Part shown: positions 32,532-40,795 of the stretch, piece by piece
Position numbering within the stretch: the first letter of the stretch is position 1
Layout of the letters: every line of letters starts with the position of its first letter
Origin: Rubrobacter tropicus
GTDB lineage: Bacteria > Actinomycetota > Rubrobacteria > Rubrobacterales > Rubrobacteraceae
DNA: 64,000 nt
Reading direction: 5' to 3'
NCBI RefSeq assembly: GCF_011492945.1
Contig: NZ_CP045119.1
Span: 3,348,001-3,412,000, forward strand
Translations under genes and position numbers: made by a program
The notes under the pieces: generated by a model
Databases searched by the model: none
What the model was told of the DNA's origin: nothing
Seen by the model: only the letters and a program-made list of their open reading frames with translations

Positions 32532-33170
32532 ATGTTCCTATATCTCTTCCAGAGCAACCCGTCAGCCGCCGTCGCGTTCCTTCTCGGGCTCGTGATCGGC
32601 ATAACCGTCCACGAGGCCGCCCACGCCACTTCCGCGTACCTGCTCGGGGACGACACCGCCTACCGAGACGGCAGGGTGACGCTCAACCCCGCCTCCCACC
32701 TCGACGTGCTCGGCAGCCTGATGCTGCTCATGGCCGGCTTCGGGTGGGGCAAGCCAACACCCGTGATGCCGTCCAAGTTGCGGGGCGGGGTGTTCGGCCC
32801 CGTCGCGGTCGCGCTCGCGGGCCCCGTCTCGAACCTCCTGATCGTGGCCGTGTGCGGCGTCCTGTTCCTCCTGCCAGCCTTCCAGGGCGGCTACCTGGCT
32901 ATCATCGTGCTGATGGTCGCATCCACCAACGCCCTACTCTTCGTCTTCAACCTCATCCCCATCCCCCCGCTCGACGGCTCGAAGATCCTCTTCCCGTTCC
33001 TCCCCCGCGCCCTGAACGGTTTCGTCGACTTCATGAACCAGTACGGACCGATGATCCTGTTCGGCCTGATCATAGTGGCAATCGTTATTCCAAGGTTCTC
33101 CATCTTCAACGTCCTGCTCTCCCCCATCCGCCCGCTCCTCCAACTGTTCGGCATGCCGTCGATTTTCTGA
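32532..33170 (+). CDS. Site-2 protease family (M50) membrane metallopeptidase
   Basis: Membrane protease of 212 residues. The zinc motif HEAAH (HExxH) is in the first helix (GITVHEAAHATSAYLLGD) and the third ligand region is FNLIPIPPLDGSKIL. WGKPTPV marks the family loop between them. No PDZ domain or CBS pair is present, so it is the minimal form. TATCAT lies 8 nt before the ATG without a ribosome-binding site, so this gene may also be leaderless. Substrate unknown; members cleave membrane-bound anti-sigma factors or signal peptides. Confidence 0.88.
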   Translation: MFLYLFQSNPSAAVAFLLGLVIGITVHEAAHATSAYLLGDDTAYRDGRVTLNPASHLDVLGSLMLLMAGFGWGKPTPVMPSKLRGGVFGPVAVALAGPVSNLLIVAVCGVLFLLPAFQGGYLAIIVLMVASTNALLFVFNLIPIPPLDGSKILFPFLPRALNGFVDFMNQYGPMILFGLIIVAIVIPRFSIFNVLLSPIRPLLQLFGMPSIF

Positions 33171-33202
33171 ATGTAAGGCATCGGGTTTCAGGCCACAAAA
33201 GA

Positions 33203-33256
33203 GGGGCGACGCGGTCCGTAGGGAGGGGGGAGAATCTACGGACTTTGCATCGCCCC
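33203..33256. ncRNA. Candidate structured RNA element 1 (two-helix hairpin)
   Basis: GGGGCGA (33203-33209) pairs with TCGCCCC (33250-33256), and inside it GTCCGTAG (33214-33221) pairs with CTACGGAC (33236-33243). The helices are separated by an internal loop (CGCG opposite TTTGCA) and closed by a 14-nt purine-rich loop. It begins 33 nt after the site-2 protease stop codon. It may be that gene's 3' end structure or the first domain of a longer RNA. Confidence 0.4.
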
Positions 33257-33296
33257 AATCAGTATTCTACATCCGAAAATGCAAAAGCGTGAGTTC

Positions 33297-33444
33297 AACC
33301 TCAGGTTTAATCTAAAATGGCTTCATACGCCCATCTTTCCGTCTCCCTGACCATGAGAGCGGCTTTCATACACTTTGAGCCGCCTGTTTGACGGAAAGAT
33401 GATCGGCAAGGCAAAGTTACCCGGAGAGATAAGGCATTGAGGTT
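33297..33444. ncRNA. Candidate structured RNA with three nested helices
   Basis: Three nested pairings: AACCTCA (33297-33303) with TGAGGTT (33438-33444); CATCTTTCCGTC (33332-33343) with GACGGAAAGATG (33390-33401), 12 bp perfect; GCGGCT (33359-33364) with AGCCGC (33378-33383). GC content is clearly lower than around it. The minus-strand frame here (63 codons) has no ribosome-binding site and no family match that I know. Consistent with a noncoding RNA or a cis-regulatory element; strand unknown. Confidence 0.4.
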
Positions 33445-33454
33445 CTGTAGGCCA

Positions 33455-33540
33455 TTAGGGGTGGAGGGTCGGGGCTTTCTCCCGGCTTCGTGACCCACCC
33501 CTAAAAACCTCGATACCTCAAAACCTTACGAACATCGAGG
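33455..33540. ncRNA. Conserved two-copy element, copy 1, with following hairpin
   Basis: The 63-nt block 33455-33517 aligns without gaps to 53537-53599 (48 of 63 identical by my count, the first 17 identical). It folds on a 10-bp outer stem: TTAGGGGTGG (33455-33464) with CCACCCCTAA (33495-33504). A further hairpin, CCTCGAT (33508-33514) with ATCGAGG (33534-33540), follows. Preserved ends and stem suggest an RNA or a protein-binding DNA repeat. Confidence 0.45.
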
Positions 33541-33571
33541 GCCAATCCTCATGCAAATCGCCGTAGGCCCG

Positions 33572-33618
33572 GGTTTTCAGGCAATTGCTGAAGCCCGATA
33601 CCTGAAACCTGAAGCCCA
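33572..33618. repeat. Heptad repeats (TCAGGYW type)
   Basis: GGTTTTCAGGCAATTGC then TGAAGCCCGATACCTGAAACCTGAAGCC: TCAGG-type units and their complement close the gene-free stretch 33171-33620. The matching outer piece is GGTTTCAGGCC near 33184. The whole gap therefore holds two candidate RNAs, one copy of the two-copy element and heptad arms, but no gene that I can support. Confidence 0.5.
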
Positions 33619-33620
33619 TA

Positions 33621-35429
33621 TTAGTTCGGGCTCTGGGGGGTCTCCGTCAGGGGAAGGACGACGGAGAAGGTGCTGCCCGTTTCGGGCCGGCTCTCGACCC
33701 TTATCGTGCCGCCGAGGTGGTCCGTGATCTCGCGGGCGAGGGCAAGGCCGAGGCCCGTGCCGTCGGCGCGGGAGGAGCCTTCGGCCCGGTAGAAGCGGTC
33801 GAAGATGTGCGGGATCTCCGTCTCGGGGATGCCGCACCCGCGGTCCGTAACGCCGACGACGGCGTGCCCGTTCTCCCTGGAGAGCTCCAGGCGTACGGGA
33901 GACCCGTCTTCGGAGTACTTGATGGCGTTGTCGACCAGGATGGTGAGCGTCCTGTGAAGCTGGTTCGGGTCGGCCTCGACGGGAGGAACGTCCTCCTCGA
34001 CCTTGATGTCGATGGGGCGCCCCGTGAACCCGAACTCGCGGCGCAGGTCGTGGAGCAATTCTTCGAGGTGCACCTCCTCGGATCGGAAGGTGACGGCGTT
34101 GGCGTCCAGGCGGGAGAGGTCGAGCAGGGTCTGGGCCAGGCCTTTGAGGCGCTCGGTCTGGCCGCGCATCTCGTTCAAAAACTTGGTCCGGTACTCCTCG
34201 TCCTCCTCGTCTTCGAGCATCTCCAGGTAGCCGGAGAGGGCGGCGATCGGGGTCTTGAGCTCGTGCGAGGCGTTGGCTATAAAGTCGGCCTTGGCCCGCT
34301 GGACCCGGCGCTCGTCGGTGACGTCCCGCAGGATGGCGAGGGCGCCGTCCTCCAGGGGGGCGGCCCGGATCTCTATGACGCGGTCCCCGGCCTCGGCCTC
34401 CGGCTCGGTAACGGGCCCGGAGTAGCGGGTCTTGGCGAGGACCTCCTGCAGTCGGACGTGGAACTCGTGCGGGGTCGATTCGAGAAGCTCCTTGGCCCGG
34501 GGGTTGGTGAAGACGGGCTCGAGATCCCTGTCCACGCCGACGACCGCGTCGGTCATGCCGTTCAGGATGGCGTTACCGCGTTCCTTCTCCTGCTCGATCT
34601 GGCCGAAAGCGTCCTTCATGGAGGCCGCCATCGCGTTGAACGACGAGGCCAGGGAGCCGAGTTCGTCCCCGACGTGGGTGTTTATGCGCTCGTCGAAGTT
34701 GCCGTAAGCCAGACTCTCGGCCGCGACGTTCAGGCGGTCCACCCGGCGCGAGATCAGGACCGCCGCGAAGTACCCCGCGAAACCCGCGATAAGGAGCGCG
34801 AGGCCGCCGGCGAGAAGGGCCAGTCCCTCTATGTTGTTGAGCGTGGCCTCGGCGTTCTCTATATCGCTGCCGGTGTAGTACCGATTGAAGACGATGGCGG
34901 TGTTCGGTATCTCGCGGCCCTCGTCGTCCCTCACGTCCTGGATCGGGACGGCGTAGGTGGCCTGCAACTGCCCCTCGTGCCGGCCGGCAGGCGCCGGCAA
35001 TGTGTTCCACTTCGACTCTCCGGTCTTGACAGCGATCTTTGCGACCCCCGGGATCCAGTCCAGTTCGCTGTCGCCCTTGAGCCGCACGCCCTCCTGCGCC
35101 TGCACTATCCCCCACTGGAGGTTCCTGGTCTCCGCAAAGTCCTCCATATCCTGTAGGGTCGGCGAGGGATCGCGCCGTAGCTGCGTATTCCATTGCTCGG
35201 CAACCTGGCGGAAGGCGGCGTCGCTTGCCCGGCCGAGTGACTCTTCCAGGATGGGACGCACGATGCCGTAGGCGGCCACGGCGGAGACGGCCGTGACGAG
35301 CACGAAGAGTACGGTGAGCCAGACCCGGATGCTCAGGCGCGGCCTGAGTCCCTCTATCGTCTTCAGGGAGGGCAGCTTCGGGCTCTGGGGCCGGGGCTTT
35401 CGGTCGGGCTTCTTCCTAGCGGAAAACAT
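33621..35429 (-). CDS. Membrane sensor histidine kinase (HAMP-PAS-HisKA, PhoR/WalK type)
   Basis: Sensor kinase of 602 residues paired with the PhoB-like regulator. A basic cytoplasmic start precedes helix 1 (about 36-58), an extracellular domain of about 145 residues and helix 2 (about 205-228). HAMP (RRVDRLNVAAESLAYGNFDERI), PAS (AILNGMTDAVVGVDRD...) and HisKA with SHELKTPIAALSGYLE follow, then the ATPase with DNAIKYSEDGSP (N), DRGCGIPETEI (G1) and DGTGLGLALAREI (G2). ATG 35429 overlaps the regulator stop; GTG 35441 is an alternative. Confidence 0.92.
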   Translation of the reverse strand: MFSARKKPDRKPRPQSPKLPSLKTIEGLRPRLSIRVWLTVLFVLVTAVSAVAAYGIVRPILEESLGRASDAAFRQVAEQWNTQLRRDPSPTLQDMEDFAETRNLQWGIVQAQEGVRLKGDSELDWIPGVAKIAVKTGESKWNTLPAPAGRHEGQLQATYAVPIQDVRDDEGREIPNTAIVFNRYYTGSDIENAEATLNNIEGLALLAGGLALLIAGFAGYFAAVLISRRVDRLNVAAESLAYGNFDERINTHVGDELGSLASSFNAMAASMKDAFGQIEQEKERGNAILNGMTDAVVGVDRDLEPVFTNPRAKELLESTPHEFHVRLQEVLAKTRYSGPVTEPEAEAGDRVIEIRAAPLEDGALAILRDVTDERRVQRAKADFIANASHELKTPIAALSGYLEMLEDEEDEEYRTKFLNEMRGQTERLKGLAQTLLDLSRLDANAVTFRSEEVHLEELLHDLRREFGFTGRPIDIKVEEDVPPVEADPNQLHRTLTILVDNAIKYSEDGSPVRLELSRENGHAVVGVTDRGCGIPETEIPHIFDRFYRAEGSSRADGTGLGLALAREITDHLGGTIRVESRPETGSTFSVVLPLTETPQSPN

Positions 35430-36114
35430 ATCCGACACCACGCGCGGTGTGGATAAACTCGGGGTTGCGGGGGTCGCGTTCGATCTTCTCGCGCAGGTGC
35501 CTGATGTGGACGTCCACGGTCCGCTCGTCGCGAAACTCGTCGCCCCAGACCCGCCGCAAAAGCGCGCTGCGCGAGAAGACCCGGCCGGGGCTGGAGGCGA
35601 GGGTCACCAACAATTCGAACTCCGTGTAGGTAAGGTCCACCTCCGTCCCGTCCACGGAGACCCGCCGGCTCGGCAGGTTGATGCGGAGTCTGTCGTAGGT
35701 GAGCTCGTCGGGACGCTGGCCCGCGGGGACGGCCGCGCGGCGCATGATCGCACGCACCCGCGCAACCAGCTCCCTGACGGCGAACGGTTTTGTTACGTAG
35801 TCGTCGGCGCCGAGTTCCAGGCCCACCACCCGGTCTATCTCGTCGTCCTTGGCCGTCAGCATGATGACCGGCACCTCGCTCTGCGCCCGGATGCGGCGGA
35901 TGACCTCGGTGCCGTCGAGCTTGGGGAGCATGATGTCGAGCACTATGAGGTGCGGTTCGTAGCTCTTGAAAGCTTCCAGGGCGGCCTCGCCGTCGCCGGC
36001 TACCTGGATCTGGAACCCCTCCCGCTCCAGCGCGTGCGTGAGCATCTTCTGGAGCGACGGCTCGTCGTCTACCAGAAGTATCTTGCGCGTAACGCCCTGT
36101 AAGTCCTGAACCAT
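35416..36114 (-). CDS. OmpR/PhoB-family response regulator
   Basis: Response regulator of 232 residues. The receiver has D16-D17, phospho-acceptor D60 (LIVLDIMLPKLDG), Thr in MLTAKDD and Lys in VTKPFAVREL. The winged-helix DNA-binding domain (about 140-232) ends in the typical VDVHIRHLREKIERDP then IHTARGVGYVFR. Start ATG at 36114, stop overlapping the kinase start by 14 nt. With the PAS- and HAMP-containing partner it resembles PhoPR/WalRK-type systems; no phosphate or cell-wall regulon is adjacent to settle which. Confidence 0.93.
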   Translation of the reverse strand: MVQDLQGVTRKILLVDDEPSLQKMLTHALEREGFQIQVAGDGEAALEAFKSYEPHLIVLDIMLPKLDGTEVIRRIRAQSEVPVIMLTAKDDEIDRVVGLELGADDYVTKPFAVRELVARVRAIMRRAAVPAGQRPDELTYDRLRINLPSRRVSVDGTEVDLTYTEFELLVTLASSPGRVFSRSALLRRVWGDEFRDERTVDVHIRHLREKIERDPRNPEFIHTARGVGYVFR

Positions 36115-36192
36115 CGCCCGTTACAACTTTCTCGACGCTGACCGGGTGCCGCCGTGCGGCTGCCCGGATTTTAGCATGATAAGCGTGTTTTG

Positions 36193-36388
36193 AGGCATCA
36201 GGTTTCAGGCATCAGGCTTCAGTGACGGCCGACACCCGGCGTCGCAGAACAGGCTCTCCTGTTGACACACACGCTTCCCACAAAAGCTACTATCGAGCCC
36301 CGAACCTCAAACAACGGCATCCGTCCCGGCCCTCAAAACCTGAAAGCCTCCGAGGGAGGCGACCTGAAACCCGAAGCCTGAAAGCACT
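36193..36388. repeat. Heptad repeats (TCAGGYW type), inverted arms
   Basis: Left arm 36193-36222: four tandem units AGGCATC, AGGTTTC, AGGCATC, AGGCTTC. Right arm 36338-36388 has CCTGAAAGCCTCC, CCTGAAACC and CGAAGCCTGAAAGC in the opposite sense. About 110 nt between them holds no gene I can support. The right arm abuts the end of the exonuclease-UvrC gene. Confidence 0.6.
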
Positions 36389-36389
36389 T

Positions 36390-38192
36390 TCAAGCCAACG
36401 GGACCTCGGGCTCCCCTACGGCCTCCTCGACCCTTTCGGCCGCTTTTACGAGATCCCCCGCCTCCCCCAGCCGCACGGCCTCGACCACCCCGGAGCGTCG
36501 TCTGAGGTACGCCGCCACGATCCTGGCCTCGTTGGAGCCGTTCTTGCCGGCCGGCGGCAGGTCCTCCCGCCTCTGAAGCGCCTCCTCCGCGAACGTCGTA
36601 AGACCGGCCGCGTCCCCGGCCTCGAAACCGCGGTGCGTAATCAGGCGTCCCTCCGACAAGACAAAGACTTCTATAACGCCCGGCTCCGTCGAGGGGGCGA
36701 CGACGGCCTGGGCACCCTCCCCGCTCACGACCGACCGCGCGAGACGAACCCGCTCTATGCCGGCGATCAGGTCCCGCAGGCGCGCCGCGGCCTCGAACTC
36801 GAGCGCCCGCGCCAGGCGTTTGCGCTCCAGGACCAGGGCGTGGAGGTGCTCCTCGCCGCCCTCGCCCCGCAAGAGCGCCACGATCTCGTCCACGACCTCC
36901 CGGCGGTACTCCTCCTCGCCCATCCCGGCGCACGGGGCGCAGCGGCCCATCTGGCCGTAGAAGCACGCCTCCCCATCCCCCGGGCAGCGCTTGAGGGGGA
37001 AGACCCTGCCGAGGGCCTCGATGCAGGTGTCGAGGACGCCCGCGCTCCTGTACGGCCCGAGGTGGACCACGCCGTCCTCCGGCGCGTTCTCCGTCACCCT
37101 GACCGGCATCGGGTACGGCTCGTTGGTGTCGAGCCTTATGAACCAGCTCGCCTTGTCGTCGCGGCCGACGGAGTTGTAGCGGGGCAGGAGGCGTTTGATC
37201 TCCCGCGCCTCCAGTATTAGCGCGTGCAGCTCGCTCTCGGTCTCCTTGACCTGAACCTCGGCGACCTCCTCGACGAGCCGGCCCACCTTGCGCCTCCCGT
37301 CCCCCCCGTTGAAGTACGTCCGTACCCGCGCCCTCAGATCCTTCGCCTTGCCCACGTAGAGAACTCCGCCGTTCTTGTCCACGAAGTAGTAGACGCCGGG
37401 CGTGTTCGGGACGTGCTCGGCGAGGTGCTGCTTCTGCGGCTTGATGCGCCCCTTGCCGCCCCGGATCGTGCCGGCCTCCCCGACGCTCCTCACCCCGGCG
37501 GAGCGCAGGAGCTTCAGAAGCCTCTGAAAGACCTCGGTAGTCGCCGATGCGTCGGCCAGCGCCCTGTGGTTCGGCGCCTGGCGCACCCCGAAGTGCGAGA
37601 CGAGTGCGCTCAGACGGTAGCGCCTCAGGCCCGGAACCAGGCAACGCGCGAGCTTCAAGGTGTCGAGGACGGGGTTGGGCAATGGCACCCCGCCGCGGGC
37701 CGCGGCGACGAAGCCGCAGTCGAACTGGACGTTGTGGCCGACCACGACGGAGCCCTCTACGAACTCCTCGAAGCGGGGCATCACCTCGGAGACGGGAGGG
37801 GCGCCTGAGACCATGCGGTCCGTTATGCCGGTCAGGCGGACGACGAACGGGTCTATCTTACGCCCGGGGTTAACGAGGGTCGAGAACTCCTCGACCACCT
37901 GGCCGCGGACGAGCTTGAGGGCCCCGATCTCCGTGATACCGCCGCCTTTTCCGGCGGAGGCTCCCGTGGTCTCGACGTCGAAGACCACGTACGGAGCATC
38001 TTCGAGCGCGAGCGCCGCCACGTCAGCGGTCTTCAGGACATCGTCCTCCCAGGCGAACCTGGGGTCGTCCCCGACGACCCTCTCGACGATCGCCCTGGCA
38101 TCCCCGTTGGCGTCCGGCAGGGAGAGAAAACCGGCGCAGACCTCCTCGGGGCCGACCGGCTCGCGGTCCTTTACGAAGCCGTAGAGGCTAAT
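36390..38192 (-). CDS. DEDD exonuclease - UvrC N-terminal fusion protein, probable ATT start
   Basis: Protein of 600 residues. After about 65 N-terminal residues comes a DnaQ-like exonuclease with DVETTG (D72, E74), GHNVQFDCGF (D158) and NHRALADASAT (H209, D214). Next is the GIY-YIG nuclease of UvrC (GVYYF...LYVGKAKDLRARV, from about 266), four cysteines of the UvrC iron-sulfur type (CPGDGEACFYGQMGRCAPC) and a UvrB-binding helix (LARALEFEAAARLRD). UvrC's C-terminal RNase H and HhH parts are absent, as in Cho. Coding-like sequence extends 57 codons above the first GTG (38021), up to an ATT 8 nt behind a perfect GGAGGT (38201-38206). Confidence 0.85.
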   Translation of the reverse strand: MSLYGFVKDREPVGPEEVCAGFLSLPDANGDARAIVERVVGDDPRFAWEDDVLKTADVAALALEDAPYVVFDVETTGASAGKGGGITEIGALKLVRGQVVEEFSTLVNPGRKIDPFVVRLTGITDRMVSGAPPVSEVMPRFEEFVEGSVVVGHNVQFDCGFVAAARGGVPLPNPVLDTLKLARCLVPGLRRYRLSALVSHFGVRQAPNHRALADASATTEVFQRLLKLLRSAGVRSVGEAGTIRGGKGRIKPQKQHLAEHVPNTPGVYYFVDKNGGVLYVGKAKDLRARVRTYFNGGDGRRKVGRLVEEVAEVQVKETESELHALILEAREIKRLLPRYNSVGRDDKASWFIRLDTNEPYPMPVRVTENAPEDGVVHLGPYRSAGVLDTCIEALGRVFPLKRCPGDGEACFYGQMGRCAPCAGMGEEEYRREVVDEIVALLRGEGGEEHLHALVLERKRLARALEFEAAARLRDLIAGIERVRLARSVVSGEGAQAVVAPSTEPGVIEVFVLSEGRLITHRGFEAGDAAGLTTFAEEALQRREDLPPAGKNGSNEARIVAAYLRRRSGVVEAVRLGEAGDLVKAAERVEEAVGEPEVPLA

Positions 38193-39219
38193 GGACGCGG
38201 ACCTCCGTCCTGGGGGCCTCCTCCTTCGCCGCCGTAGCGATGGTGAGGGCCTGGGCCTCGGTAATGCCCGGTATGGAGACGAGGTTCTCGTAGGTGTACT
38301 CGTCGTCGAGGAGGCCGCTGGCGAGGACCCTGGCGCGGGTCTTCATCCCGACGCCAGGCATCTTGGTGGTGTGAAAGAGCTTGCCGCGCTGGATGCGCAA
38401 GGCGTCGACCCCGGCGAGCTTTTCGCCGTCTATCAGGACACGCTTGAGGGTGTCCGCGAAGAGCTCGATCTGCTCGGGGTAGAAGACGCTCCGGCCCATG
38501 AGGGAAGGCGTCATCGGGAGCGGGTGCAAGAGGTTGGCGTTCCTGACCGTGGTGTGGCCCGGCGGCTCGTTCGGGCCGAGCGGGTCGGGGTCCCCGAGCC
38601 TCCTTGCCTTCTCGGCGTGCTCCCAGACCTGCTCTTCGAGATCCCTGTCCAGGTCGAGCTCGGTCTGGACAGGGGCGCCGCGGAAGCGGTCGTTTCGGTT
38701 GGCCGCGTGGAGAAAGCGGCGCCCGTTAGTCTCGTTGTCGTGGAACTCGATAACGGCCCGCGCCCGCTTCTCGCCCATGCCGGGCACCCGCGCCAGGTTC
38801 TTGAAGTCCCTCTCGTCGAGCAGGCCACGCAGGTCGTCCGGGTCTATCGCCTCGGCCGCCTTCGCCGCGGCCCGCTTGTCCACGCCGCGGACCAGCTCCA
38901 GCATCCCCTGGACCGATCCCGGGCAGACGCCGCGCCTGAGGTGGTTGATCTTGCGCACCGCCGTAAACGCGTTGTGGTGCTCCCAGTGCCACACGTACTC
39001 CCTGACCCGCTCGACCGCCGCCGCGTCCTCGGGCACGAACTCGATCGTAACCGCGTTCCCGACGTAGCGCCCGTTGGCCCCCGGCATGTGCTCCGCCGGA
39101 TACATGACCTGCACCTTGACCGACGGCGAGTAGAAGGAGAAGTTCACCGGAACCCCCGGCGCAACCTCCTTCAGCAACCGCCTGCGGAACACGTTGTCTT
39201 CGAAATCCGAGTCAAACAT
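38188..39219 (-). CDS. Helix-hairpin-helix protein of unknown function, coupled to the UvrC fusion
   Basis: Protein of 343 residues. The N-terminal 95 residues are beta-rich (VNFSFYSPSVKVQVMYP, GRYVGNAVTIEF) and unlike anything I recognise. Three helix-hairpin-helix-like segments follow: NLARVPGMGEKRARAVIEFH (141-160), KMPGVGMKTRARVL (286-299) and SIPGITEAQALTIATAA (315-331), which bind DNA backbone in repair proteins. A 120-residue charged region separates the first from the others. ATG at 39219; the stop overlaps the probable ATT start of the exonuclease-UvrC gene, so it may supply the HhH DNA contacts missing there. Confidence 0.7.
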   Translation of the reverse strand: MFDSDFEDNVFRRRLLKEVAPGVPVNFSFYSPSVKVQVMYPAEHMPGANGRYVGNAVTIEFVPEDAAAVERVREYVWHWEHHNAFTAVRKINHLRRGVCPGSVQGMLELVRGVDKRAAAKAAEAIDPDDLRGLLDERDFKNLARVPGMGEKRARAVIEFHDNETNGRRFLHAANRNDRFRGAPVQTELDLDRDLEEQVWEHAEKARRLGDPDPLGPNEPPGHTTVRNANLLHPLPMTPSLMGRSVFYPEQIELFADTLKRVLIDGEKLAGVDALRIQRGKLFHTTKMPGVGMKTRARVLASGLLDDEYTYENLVSIPGITEAQALTIATAAKEEAPRTEVRVH

Positions 39220-39283
39220 AGGGACCGTATTCTACCATCGGCCATCCGTTTCCCGACCCGGAACTGGCCTTCAAGCTGGGCTT

Positions 39284-39465
39284 CAGGTTGCAGGTTTCGA
39301 GATAGGCCTCAGGCATCAGGTCTCGGGCATCAGGGGTGCGACACGACGCGTTGGCCCGTAAGGCGCGAGGGCGGTGAGGATCGGGCGGTGTCGTCGCGGC
39401 GAAACAACCCCTTACGCCGCGGAGACGTGCTTGCTGAAGCCTGTAGCCTGAGACCTGAAGCCTCA
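39284..39465. repeat. Heptad repeats (TCAGGYW type), inverted arms
   Basis: Left arm 39279-39336 (GGCTTCAGGTTGCAGG, GGCCTCAGGCATCAGG, TCTCGGGCATCAGG). Right arm 39434-39465 (TGAAGCCTGTAGCCTGAGAC, CTGAAGCCTC) ends in the moeA stop codon. The roughly 100 nt between the arms hold no supported gene. Confidence 0.55.
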
Positions 39466-40692
39466 AAGCAGTTTCTCTTCGCGCAAGACTATCGCCTCGA
39501 CTGGCTCGCCGGCGCTGACGCCCTCGGATTCCGGGCCGATCAGGGCCAGGGCGTCGGCCTTCGTCAGGGAGCTTACGAGGCCCGAGCCCTGGGCGCCGAC
39601 CGACCGGGCCAGCCAGCCTCTCTCCGTTCTCTCCAGGGAGACCCTCATCGCGTGCATCCGGCCGAACTTGTTTACGACGTCTTCCTCGAAGTACACGGGG
39701 ACGCGCGGCCTCCCCTTGTCCTCGCGGCCCATCATGCCCATCAGGGCGGGGCGGACGAAGAGGTCGAAGCAGACCATCGCGGAGACGGGGTTGCCGGGGA
39801 GGCCGAAGAAGCGGGTCTCGTCGCGTTTGCCGTAGAAGAGGGGCTTGCCCGGCTTGAACTTCACGCCCCAGAAGACCTGCTCGACGCCGAGGTCTAGCAG
39901 GGTGCTCTTGACGAGGTCCTTCTCCCCCACGGAGACGCCACCGCTCGTCACGACGACGTCGGCCGTCTCCAGGGCCTCTTCTATGGCGGCGCGCAGCGTC
40001 CCGGCGTCGTCCGAGGCCGCGTAGAGGCGGCGGGCGCCGGCGCCGGCCTCGCGGGCCTGGGCGACGATGGCGTAGGAGTTGGAGTCGAAGATCTCGCCCG
40101 GGGCGAGGTCGCGGGTCCCTGGCTCCACGAGCTCCGTCCCCGTCGAGAGGACGACCACCCTCGGCCTGCGGAAGACGGGCAGGGTTCCGTAGCCTTGCGT
40201 GGCGGCAAGCGCGATCTCTGGCGCCCCGATCTCGGTCCCCGCCCGCAGGATCGTGTCCCCCTTTTGGGTGTCCTGGCCCGCCTCGCGGATGTTCTGCCCG
40301 GGGGACGCGCCCTTCTTCAACTCGAAGCTCTCGCCCCAGCCCGAGGTGTTCTCGACCATCACCGTCGCGTCGGCGCCTTCGGGGATGACGCCGCCGGTGA
40401 AGATCTTGATGGCTTCGCCTTCTCCGACGCTCTTCTCCGCCGGACGCCCGGCCGGCGCCTCGTCGACCACCCGAAACGTCCGTCCAGCCTCAGCGTCCGC
40501 GCTCCTCACGGCGTAACCGTCCACGGCGCTATTATCGAACGGCGGCGAATCTACTGTAGCCCGCAGGTCCTCGGCGAGCGCGAGGCCCAAGGCCTCTCCC
40601 AGCGGCGTCTCTTCTACCGGCAATCGGTGGGTGTTGTCGAGCACCAGCCTCTCGGCGTCGGGGTACTCCATAAGCTTCTCGAAAAGTTGCAC
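39463..40692 (-). CDS. moeA: Molybdopterin molybdotransferase
   Basis: Enzyme of 409 residues that inserts molybdate into adenylated molybdopterin in the cytoplasm. Typical MoeA marks: ATVDSPPFDNSAVDGYAVR, KIFTGGVIPEGADATVMVE, RVVVLSTGTELVEPG, GEIFDSNSYAI, VVTSGGVSVGEKDLVK and FFGLPGNPVSAMVCFDLFV. Four-domain length is normal. ATG start at 40692. It stands alone, with the other cofactor genes elsewhere; a 103-nt gap separates it from the RidA gene upstream on the same strand. Confidence 0.95.
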   Translation of the reverse strand: MQLFEKLMEYPDAERLVLDNTHRLPVEETPLGEALGLALAEDLRATVDSPPFDNSAVDGYAVRSADAEAGRTFRVVDEAPAGRPAEKSVGEGEAIKIFTGGVIPEGADATVMVENTSGWGESFELKKGASPGQNIREAGQDTQKGDTILRAGTEIGAPEIALAATQGYGTLPVFRRPRVVVLSTGTELVEPGTRDLAPGEIFDSNSYAIVAQAREAGAGARRLYAASDDAGTLRAAIEEALETADVVVTSGGVSVGEKDLVKSTLLDLGVEQVFWGVKFKPGKPLFYGKRDETRFFGLPGNPVSAMVCFDLFVRPALMGMMGREDKGRPRVPVYFEEDVVNKFGRMHAMRVSLERTERGWLARSVGAQGSGLVSSLTKADALALIGPESEGVSAGEPVEAIVLREEKLL

Positions 40693-40795
40693 GCCTACCT
40701 CTTCCCTGCCGTTTCAAGTCTTCCCCGCGGATACGCTACCACACCCTGCGAAGTTGCCGAACCGGCTGGCCCTGAAATTCGAAACGCGCACGGCC

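Noticed and set aside
33307-33498. 63-codon minus-strand frame in the gene-free region
   Set aside because: No ribosome-binding site, poor codon bias, and it overlaps the nested inverted repeats that look like RNA structure.
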